This document shows, one piece after another, positions 1 through 4,563 of a stretch of 5,397 nt of DNA (positions are counted from its first letter, which is position 1; each line of letters begins with the position of its first letter). The stretch spans positions 1 to 5,397 of the forward strand of contig JAQGHJ010000571.1 in assembly GCA_028288905.1 (NCBI GenBank). The letters are read 5' to 3'. The notes under the pieces were generated by a model. That model was given only the letters and a program-made list of their open reading frames with translations. It did not search any database and had not been told where the DNA came from. The stretch comes from Phycisphaerales bacterium (lineage in GTDB: Bacteria > Planctomycetota > Phycisphaerae > Tepidisphaerales > Tepidisphaeraceae). The position numbers and the translations under genes were made by a program.

Positions 1-919
1 GCTGCACCCGTGGCTGAAGTTCGACTACTACCTCGACCTGCTGCGGGGCGTACGGGCCGAGTGCCCGCAGCTGCACGTTAAGGCGTTCACCGCGATCGAG
101 ATCATCCACTTCAGCCGCATCAGCCGGCAGAGCGTCCACGACGTGCTGGTCGCCCTGCGCGAGGCCGGCCTCGGCAGCCTCCCCGGCGGCGGTGCCGAGA
201 TCTTCGACGACCGGGTGCACGACGAGGTGTTCAAGGGGAAGGTCCGGGCGGACAAGTGGTTCGACGTCCACCGGACGGCCCACGCGCTCGGCATCTTCTC
301 AAACGCGACGATGCTCTACGGCCACGTCGAGACGCCCGCCGAGCGGATCGGGCACTTGATCAAACTGCGGGAACTCCAGGCCGAATCGCTGAAGGCGATG
401 GGGGTCGGCGGCCAGGGGTTGGAGGTCGGGCTGCGTGCCGACTGGAGCGATGACCCACAACCCACGACCCCCGACCCCCGACCCACTCCGCCGAGGGCGG
501 CCTTCAACTGCATGATCCCCCTCAGCTTCGCCCCCGAGCAGAGCGAGTTGGGCCATCTCCCGGGCAACACCGGGCTGACGGACCTCAAGACGCTGGCGAT
601 CGCGCGGCTGATGCTCGACAACGTGCCGCACGTGAAGGCGTTCTGGATCATGCAGGGGATCGGCGTGTCGCAGCTCGCCCTGAACTGGGGCTGCGACGAC
701 CTCGACGGGACTGTGGTCTGGTACGACATCACGCACCGGGCCGGTGACGAGAAGCGACCGACGCACCAAGAGATGCACGAGTCGGACCTCCGCCGGCTGA
801 TCCGCGAGGCCGGCCGTACGCCGGTCGAGCGGGACACGCTCTACCGCCCGGTGCGACGCGATGCGGCGGGGCGCGTAATGACGACTCGGGCGACCGACCG
901 GGAACTTGCCGGCGTTTGA
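1..919 (+). CDS. mqnE: Aminodeoxyfutalosine synthase MqnE, C-terminal part
   Basis: Partial gene entering from the left edge; reading frame begins at base 2 and gives 305 residues to a TGA at 917-919. MqnE is a radical SAM enzyme of the futalosine menaquinone pathway that joins SAM-derived adenosine to 3-[(1-carboxyvinyl)oxy]benzoate, giving aminodeoxyfutalosine. Family landmarks seen: LHPWLKFDYYLDLL at the start, KAFTAIEI, SLPGGGAEIF near residue 60, SNATMLYGHVET near residue 100, MIPLSFAP and LARLMLDN-like (IARLMLDNVPHVKAFW) near 170-215, DDLDGTVV, and a C-terminal IREAGRTPVERDTLY. The N-terminal CxxxCxxC iron-sulfur motif lies outside the window. The sister enzyme MqnC shares the PGGGAEI motif, but the HPWLKFDYYLDLL and NATMLYGH forms fit MqnE better. 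Oddity: between RELQ and FNCMIPLSF, where relatives have only a few residues, there is an extra stretch of roughly 35 residues ending in a Pro/Asp/Thr-rich run encoded by a heptamer repeat. Confidence 0.93.
   Translation, partial: LHPWLKFDYYLDLLRGVRAECPQLHVKAFTAIEIIHFSRISRQSVHDVLVALREAGLGSLPGGGAEIFDDRVHDEVFKGKVRADKWFDVHRTAHALGIFSNATMLYGHVETPAERIGHLIKLRELQAESLKAMGVGGQGLEVGLRADWSDDPQPTTPDPRPTPPRAAFNCMIPLSFAPEQSELGHLPGNTGLTDLKTLAIARLMLDNVPHVKAFWIMQGIGVSQLALNWGCDDLDGTVVWYDITHRAGDEKRPTHQEMHESDLRRLIREAGRTPVERDTLYRPVRRDAAGRVMTTRATDRELAGV
453..487. repeat. Tandem heptanucleotide repeat inside mqnE
   Basis: Five consecutive 7-base units run ACCCACA, ACCCACG, ACCCCCG, ACCCCCG, ACCCACT (453-459, 460-466, 467-473, 474-480, 481-487). 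All share ACCC at positions 1-4, and C at position 6 is nearly invariant. The array is read in frame as a Pro/Thr/Asp-rich string (residues 151-162 of the visible mqnE part), without breaking the reading frame. Short tandemly repeated heptamers are known from cyanobacterial genomes, mostly between genes. Here the array sits in a coding sequence, at a place where MqnE relatives have a short loop, so it is probably an inserted repeat tolerated as a surface loop. That it is an insertion is inference from family comparison by memory. Confidence 0.8.
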
Positions 920-994
920 CCGCTCCCCGCCGCCCGTCGCCGGCGCGTGCCGGAGGCGGCGAGCGTTCGTTTCGCGTCGCGTTCTCCCCGGGCG

Positions 995-1035
995 CGATGA
1001 GCTGGCCGTTCGGCCATCTTGCGTGCCCCTCATCG
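995..1035 (+). other. Nested stem-loop downstream of mqnE
   Basis: An outer 7-bp stem, CGATGAG (995-1001) with CTCATCG (1029-1035), encloses an inner hairpin TGGCCG-TT-CGGCCA (1003-1016). It begins 76 bases after the mqnE stop. It could help end mqnE transcription, but no T-tract follows, so a classical intrinsic terminator is not supported. It overlaps the candidate -35 of the next gene. Function unknown. Confidence 0.35.
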
Positions 1036-1047
1036 ATGCGATACACC
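1019..1047 (+). promoter_or_regulatory. Candidate sigma70-type promoter for the OmpH-like gene
   Basis: TTGCGT (1019-1024) and TACACC (1042-1047) are separated by 17 bases and match the -35 and -10 consensus at about half of the positions each. Transcription would begin near 1054, about 100 bases before the TTG start and right at the base of the stem-loop at 1053-1084. The match is weak and rests on spacing and position. Confidence 0.3.
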
Positions 1048-1052
1048 GAACG

Positions 1053-1084
1053 GGACGGCGCTAAATGACCCTTTAGGCCTGTCC
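1053..1084 (+). other. Bulged 12-bp stem-loop in the leader of the OmpH-like gene
   Basis: GGAC (1053-1056), GGC (1057-1059) and CTAAA (1061-1065) pair with TTTAG (1072-1076), GCC (1077-1079) and GTCC (1081-1084), with single-base bulges at G1060 and T1080 and a 6-base loop TGACCC. The CTAAA/TTTAG part is AT-rich in otherwise GC-rich DNA. No T-run follows. It lies 74 bases before the TTG start and close to the predicted transcription start, so it could be a 5' stabilising hairpin, a protein-binding leader element, or a T-less terminator of mqnE. Confidence 0.45.
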
Positions 1085-1146
1085 GCCTGACGCTTCGCCC
1101 GCCGTTGCCGGCGGCTGCCGACCTACCAACGACCCTTCCGCGACAC

Positions 1147-1152
1147 GAGGAA
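1147..1152 (+). promoter_or_regulatory. Ribosome binding site that decides a TTG start
   Basis: GAGGAA lies 5 bases upstream of TTG at 1158-1160. It is a good Shine-Dalgarno match and supports TTG as the start. No ATG or GTG follows in this frame before the hydrophobic signal segment. Confidence 0.7.
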
Positions 1153-1157
1153 CCCCT

Positions 1158-1949
1158 TTGACCTACCGATCTCTGTGCCGATTCGCCCGCCCGGGCCGCT
1201 CGCTGGCGGTCGTCGCCGTCGCGACGGCCGCCCTGATCGTCGCCGGCTGCGACAGCAAGGGGACGGGCGGGGCCCCCCCGACGACCGGGCCAGCGGCTGC
1301 CGCCGGGAGCGGTACCGTCGGCGTGCTCGACGCCCGGCGCGTGATCGAGGTGCTGCAGTGGGACGCCGAGCAGAAGCGGGACGCCGAGCTGGCCGCCTCG
1401 GACGCCAACCGGGAACTCGGCGGGTTCCTGCAGCAGCTCGAGGCGGCGGTCGCGGAGAAGCGCAAGGCGCTGATCTCGGCCGCAAAACTCACGACTGCCC
1501 AAGCCGACAAGCTGTCCGCCGGTGACATCGAGGCCCTGCCGCTGACGCTCGAGCAGAAGACGGACTACCGCTCGACGATCCAATCGGCCAACCTGTACCA
1601 ACAGCAGGCCCGCCAGGTGCACCAGAACGTCCTGACCGGGCGCCAGCAGGCGGTCGACCGCATGTACACCGAGGTGGTGAAGCCAGCCGCCCGCCGGGCC
1701 GCCCAGGCGGCCGGCGTGCACGTCGTACTGTTGAAGCAGGCGATCTTCTACAGTGACGCGGCCGCCGAGATCACCGACCGCGTGATCGACGACTTACAAA
1801 AAGCCCCGCCGCCCCGGACGTTCCCGCCGTTCCCGAAGCTGAACCTGCCGCAAGTCAAGCTGGACGAGCCGCCGCCGGCCACTCAGCCGGCGACCGCCCC
1901 GGCCGCCCCGCTCGCGACGGCTCCGCCGACGACCCGGCCCAACCGCTAA
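1158..1949 (+). CDS. Lipoprotein with OmpH/Skp-like domain and proline-rich tail
   Basis: 263 residues from TTG, ending in TAA. The N-terminus has basic residues (Arg4, 8, 11, 14), a hydrophobic core (about 16-28) and the lipobox VAGC, placing the lipidated cysteine at residue 31 with Asp32 after it. In E. coli Asp at this place keeps lipoproteins in the inner membrane; whether that rule holds here is unknown. After a Gly/Ala/Pro linker, residues about 53-215 look like the OmpH/Skp periplasmic chaperone family: a VGVLDARRVIEVL strand-helix opening, long Gln/Glu/Lys/Ala-rich helices likely to form coiled coil, and a closing segment with GVHVVLLKQ and ITDRVIDDLQK. Residues 216-263 form a Pro/Ala/Thr-rich tail. 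Skp is normally a soluble chaperone that holds outer-membrane proteins and often lies beside bamA or lpxD; neither is visible here. Family assignment is by pattern only, so chaperone activity is inference. Confidence 0.8.
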   Translation: MTYRSLCRFARPGRSLAVVAVATAALIVAGCDSKGTGGAPPTTGPAAAAGSGTVGVLDARRVIEVLQWDAEQKRDAELAASDANRELGGFLQQLEAAVAEKRKALISAAKLTTAQADKLSAGDIEALPLTLEQKTDYRSTIQSANLYQQQARQVHQNVLTGRQQAVDRMYTEVVKPAARRAAQAAGVHVVLLKQAIFYSDAAAEITDRVIDDLQKAPPPRTFPPFPKLNLPQVKLDEPPPATQPATAPAAPLATAPPTTRPNR

Positions 1950-1977
1950 AGGATCAGCCCACACGGCCCAGACCGGC

Positions 1978-1996
1978 CCGTCGAGTCGCCCGACGG
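1978..1996 (+). terminator. Possible T-less terminator hairpin after the OmpH-like gene
   Basis: CCGTCG (1978-1983) pairs with CGACGG (1991-1996) around a 7-base loop, 29 bases after the TAA stop. No T-run follows, and the right arm touches the candidate -35 of the next gene. A chance GC-rich hairpin is possible. Confidence 0.25.
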
Positions 1997-2026
1997 TGTC
2001 ACACGCGATCGACCCGCGCGTACACT
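1997..2026 (+). promoter_or_regulatory. Candidate promoter of the phosphoesterase gene, placing the mRNA start at the ATG
   Basis: TACACT (2021-2026) is a fair -10 element (TAnnnT), with TGTCAC (1997-2002) 18 bases upstream as a weak -35. Transcription would begin about 7 bases after the -10, near 2033-2035, which is the ATG itself. There is no Shine-Dalgarno sequence between the -10 and the ATG. This fits a leaderless or nearly leaderless mRNA, as known in Deinococcus and actinobacteria. Confidence 0.4.
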
Positions 2027-2034
2027 GTCGGGCG

Positions 2035-2928
2035 ATGCGCCTGCTCGTCACGGCCGACCTGCACCACAACCACCGCGCCTCCCGCCCGCTGGCCGAAGAC
2101 CTCATTGATCGCCTGAACGCCGATGCCGCCGCCGGCGACGCCGTGCTCGTCGTCGGCGACACCGCGGCCGGCGATGGCGACGACCTCGAGCGCTGCCTCG
2201 GCCGGTTCCGGGTCGACGGCCCCCGGCTCTTCGTCGCCGGCAACCACGAACTCTGGACGGCCGGGCCGGACAGCCACGCCCTGTTCGCCCGCGACCTGCC
2301 CCGGCGCGTACGGGCGGCCGGCTGGCACTGGCTGGAGGAGGACCCGATCGTGATTTCGCCCGGCGTCGCCGTCGCCGGGACGGTCGGCTGGTACGACTAC
2401 GCCTTCGCCCTGCCCCAGCTCGGCATCCCCCGTCGGTTCTACGAGCACAAGGTGTCGCCGGCGGCGGCCGACCGGTTCGCCGAGTTTGCCCACTTGCTCG
2501 ACCGGACCGACGACATCTCCCCGGCCGGGCGGGAGGTGGCCGCCCGGTGGAACGACGGGCGGCACGTCCGGCTGCACCGGTCGGATGAACTGTTTTTGGC
2601 CGAGCGGCTTGCCGCCCTCGACCGTGACCTGATGGCGCTGGGCGAACGGGCCGACGTCCGGTCCGTGATCGTCGGGGTCCACCACGTGCCGTTCACCGAG
2701 CTGATGCCCCCGAAGCCGCCGCCAACGGCCGTCACGTCGCGGGCGTTCGCCGGGGCGTTCCTCGGCAGCCCGGCGATCGGCGAGTTGCTGTTGCGGCACC
2801 CGAAGGTCGACCGCGTCTTCTGCGGCCACAGCCACTTGGCGGCCGACGCGACGGTCGGGAACGTCCGGGCGGTCAACATCGGCAGCGGGTACCGCTGGAA
2901 GACATACCACGCGGTGGACGTGGGCTGA
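2035..2928 (+). CDS. Calcineurin-like metallophosphoesterase
   Basis: 297 residues, ATG to TGA. It has the metal-binding signature of the calcineurin-like phosphoesterase superfamily in order: D8-x-H10 in TADLHHN, G41-D42 in VVGDTAAGD, G69-N70-H71-E72, a histidine pair H216-H217 in GVHHVPF, and G264-H265-S266-H267. All expected two-metal ligands are therefore present and the enzyme should be active on a phosphoester. The substrate cannot be told from sequence. No signal peptide or membrane segment is seen, so it is probably cytoplasmic. An in-frame GTG at 1996 would add 13 residues, but the ATG at 2035 puts the strand-forming MRLLVTADLH directly at the N-terminus as is usual for the family, and the GTG overlaps the hairpin and promoter candidates. 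Neighbours are two envelope lipoproteins, 85 bases upstream and 159 downstream; they give no clear clue to substrate. Confidence 0.92.
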   Translation: MRLLVTADLHHNHRASRPLAEDLIDRLNADAAAGDAVLVVGDTAAGDGDDLERCLGRFRVDGPRLFVAGNHELWTAGPDSHALFARDLPRRVRAAGWHWLEEDPIVISPGVAVAGTVGWYDYAFALPQLGIPRRFYEHKVSPAAADRFAEFAHLLDRTDDISPAGREVAARWNDGRHVRLHRSDELFLAERLAALDRDLMALGERADVRSVIVGVHHVPFTELMPPKPPPTAVTSRAFAGAFLGSPAIGELLLRHPKVDRVFCGHSHLAADATVGNVRAVNIGSGYRWKTYHAVDVG

Positions 2929-3018
2929 GGAACGGTCGGCGGCCGACGAAGGGCCCGCACGATCCGCGCCGCAGGCACCGCGGCAGCCCCACTCGAGAGG
3001 GCGGGGTTCCGGTCCGGT

Positions 3019-3024
3019 TATGCT
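3019..3024 (+). promoter_or_regulatory. Possible -10 element of mltA
   Basis: TATGCT stands out in GC-rich DNA 64 bases before the ATG and would start transcription near 3030, just at the stem-loop that follows. I see no convincing -35 at 16-18 bases upstream, so this is weak. The rest of the 2929-3087 gap holds only a small hairpin (GTCGG 2935-2939 with CCGAC 2943-2947) and the leader stem-loop. Confidence 0.25.
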
Positions 3025-3025
3025 T

Positions 3026-3061
3026 GGGGCCGAACCCCACGCCTCCGGGTGGGGTTGCCCC
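3026..3061 (+). other. 13-bp bulged stem-loop in the mltA leader
   Basis: GGGGC (3026-3030) and AACCCCAC (3033-3040) pair with GTGGGGTT (3049-3056) and GCCCC (3057-3061), with a 2-base bulge (CG, 3031-3032) and an 8-base loop. The inner 8 bp are perfect. It ends 26 bases before the ATG and leaves the AAGGA site free. It could stabilise or regulate the mltA mRNA, or end transcription from the phosphoesterase gene, although there is no T-run. Confidence 0.5.
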
Positions 3062-3071
3062 GGCACCCATC

Positions 3072-3076
3072 AAGGA
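3072..3076 (+). promoter_or_regulatory. Ribosome binding site of mltA
   Basis: AAGGA lies 11 bases upstream of ATG 3088, at the long end of the useful range. It supports this ATG over the in-frame GTG at 3049, which lies in the hairpin arm and would put 13 extra residues before the signal peptide. Confidence 0.5.
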
Positions 3077-3087
3077 TACCGATCCCC

Positions 3088-4398
3088 ATGACCCCAAAGC
3101 CGAACGCGGTCTTCGTCACCCTACTGTTAATCCTGGCCGCCGCGTTGATAACCGCCGGCTGCCGTCAGCCCCCGCCGCCGGCCAAGCCGTTGGACTACGC
3201 CCGCGAGCTGCCGCCGGGCGACCTCGCCCTGAGGAAGATCCCGCCCGAGCAGTACCCGGACTTCTCGGTGATGCAGACGGACCGGTCGGCGCTCGTCCGC
3301 TCGGCCGACAACAGCCTGTCGTACCTGTCGCACCCGAGCAGCCAACGGTACTTCCCGTACCTGGACATCACGCACGCCCGGGCCGTGGCGACGGTGCGGG
3401 CGGTGCGGGATCTCGCGGCCGACCCGAAGGCGGATTGGAACGCCGAGGTCCGGCGGCGGTTCGATGTGTACCAGAGCGTCGGTGCACCGGCCGCCGACGG
3501 GCCTGCCGGGTTCAGCAACGAGGTGCTGTTCACCGGGTACTTCACCCCGATCTACGACGCGAGCCTGAGCCGCGGCGGGCCGTACCAGTGGCCGCTGTAC
3601 AAGCGGCCGGCCGACCTCGTGAGCGACGAGGCGGGCGACGCGGCGTACCGCCGAGCCGATGCCGGGTCAGGCGTGCCGGGCGGCGCGACGGCGGGCGCGC
3701 CGTCTCCCGGCGCACCGGCACCGGGCGGGCTATCTCTTGCCCCGGTCGCGGCCGAGCGGTACTGGACGCGGGCCGAGATCGAGGGCGGCGGCAAGCTCCG
3801 CGGGCAGGAGCTCGTCTGGCTGACGAGCCGGTGGGAGGCGTACGTCGTTACCGTGCAGGGGTCGGCCCGGCTGCGGCTGCCCGACGGGCGGACGTACGAG
3901 GTCGGTTTCGCCGGCACGAACGGCCGGCCGTACGTCAGCCCGGGCCGGCAGATGCTCGCCGACGGGGTGATCGACAAGGCGAACCTGTCGCTCCACGGGC
4001 TCGGCAAGCACTTCGCCGAGCACCCGGACCAGATGGACCGGTACCTGTGGCTGAACCCGCGGACGACGTTCTTCGCCGAGCGGGCCGGCGGCCCGTTCGG
4101 CAAGCTCAACGTCCCCGTCACCGCGTTCGCCACGCTCGCCACGGACAAGGAGGTGTACCCGCGGGCGATGCCGGCGTTCCTGGTCACGTCCGTCCCGGCA
4201 GTGGCCGGCGGCGGCGGTTCGGGTGCCGCCCCGTTCGCCGGGTTCATGCTCGACCAGGACGCCGGCGGCGCGATCCGATCAGCCGGCCGGGCGGATATCT
4301 ACATGGGCATCGGTCCGGCCGCCGAACGGGTGGCAGGCGAGCAACTGTACCCGGGGCGGCTGTATTACTTGGCGGTGAAGGGGGACGGGAAAGGCTGA
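3088..4398 (+). CDS. mltA: Membrane-bound lytic murein transglycosylase A (MltA-like lipoprotein)
   Basis: 436 residues, ATG to TGA. MltA cleaves the MurNAc-GlcNAc bond of peptidoglycan, leaving a 1,6-anhydroMurNAc end. The signal peptide has a hydrophobic core at residues 8-23 and lipobox TAGC with Cys25, so the protein should be lipid-anchored in the envelope. Family landmarks: FTGYF (148-152), RAEIEGG from 228, VQGSARLRLPDG with Gln257, FAGTNGRPY with Asn278-Gly279, and the C-terminal 3D domain with the three expected aspartates, Asp353 (ATDKE), Asp391 (DAGGAI) and Asp403 (RADIYMG). Asp403 probably corresponds to the catalytic Asp308 of E. coli MltA. A Gly/Ala/Pro-rich stretch (about residues 190-215) between the FTGYF segment and RAEIE is low-complexity and probably a flexible insertion. 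No adjacent peptidoglycan genes are visible; it appears to be a single gene with its own leader. Confidence 0.93.
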   Translation: MTPKPNAVFVTLLLILAAALITAGCRQPPPPAKPLDYARELPPGDLALRKIPPEQYPDFSVMQTDRSALVRSADNSLSYLSHPSSQRYFPYLDITHARAVATVRAVRDLAADPKADWNAEVRRRFDVYQSVGAPAADGPAGFSNEVLFTGYFTPIYDASLSRGGPYQWPLYKRPADLVSDEAGDAAYRRADAGSGVPGGATAGAPSPGAPAPGGLSLAPVAAERYWTRAEIEGGGKLRGQELVWLTSRWEAYVVTVQGSARLRLPDGRTYEVGFAGTNGRPYVSPGRQMLADGVIDKANLSLHGLGKHFAEHPDQMDRYLWLNPRTTFFAERAGGPFGKLNVPVTAFATLATDKEVYPRAMPAFLVTSVPAVAGGGGSGAAPFAGFMLDQDAGGAIRSAGRADIYMGIGPAAERVAGEQLYPGRLYYLAVKGDGKG

Positions 4399-4563
4399 GA
4401 CGACAACGGCCGGCGAAGGAGGCTGCAGTCTGCTCCCGCAGCCCGCTTCAACCCGTCTTCGTATAGCGGGCCGGCTGTGGCGGCCGCGGGCGTGGGGCTA
4501 AGGCGGGAGCCGGTCACCACTGCCGGTCCGAGCGGCCGGTACAGCCTGCTCTACAACTTCAGG
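4399..4563. other. Convergent intergenic region with weak hairpins
   Basis: 165 bases between two converging genes. GGCTGC (4421-4426) can pair with GCAGCC (4438-4443) around an 11-base loop, 22 bases after the mltA stop. A short imperfect palindrome at 4523-4539 (CCGG at each end) lies 24 bases past the stop of the minus-strand gene. Either could act as a terminator, but neither has a T-run. A short plus-strand reading frame crosses this region and the minus-strand gene; its Arg/Ala-rich composition indicates an antisense shadow. Confidence 0.3.

Noticed and set aside
299..1033. Long minus-strand open frame opposite the end of mqnE
   Set aside because: Arg/Pro/Val-rich composition typical of antisense frames in GC-rich DNA; the plus strand encodes a clear MqnE.
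729..1721. Minus-strand open frame spanning the intergenic region and the OmpH-like gene
   Set aside because: No recognisable domain, low-complexity Gly/Arg/Pro sequence, and it overlaps two well-supported plus-strand genes.
1996..2034. GTG start extending the phosphoesterase by 13 residues
   Set aside because: The ATG at 2035 fits the family N-terminus and the upstream bases look like a promoter rather than coding sequence.
1999..3066. Minus-strand open frame of about 355 residues opposite the phosphoesterase
   Set aside because: Antisense shadow; the plus strand carries all metallophosphoesterase motifs in order.
3049..3087. GTG start extending MltA by 13 residues
   Set aside because: It lies in the leader hairpin arm and is not preceded by a clear ribosome binding site; ATG 3088 gives a normal lipoprotein signal peptide.
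3024..4466. Plus-strand open frame of about 480 residues overlapping mltA in another frame
   Set aside because: Although longer than mltA, it is Arg/Gly/Pro-rich with no domain, and the mltA frame holds the complete MltA and 3D motifs.
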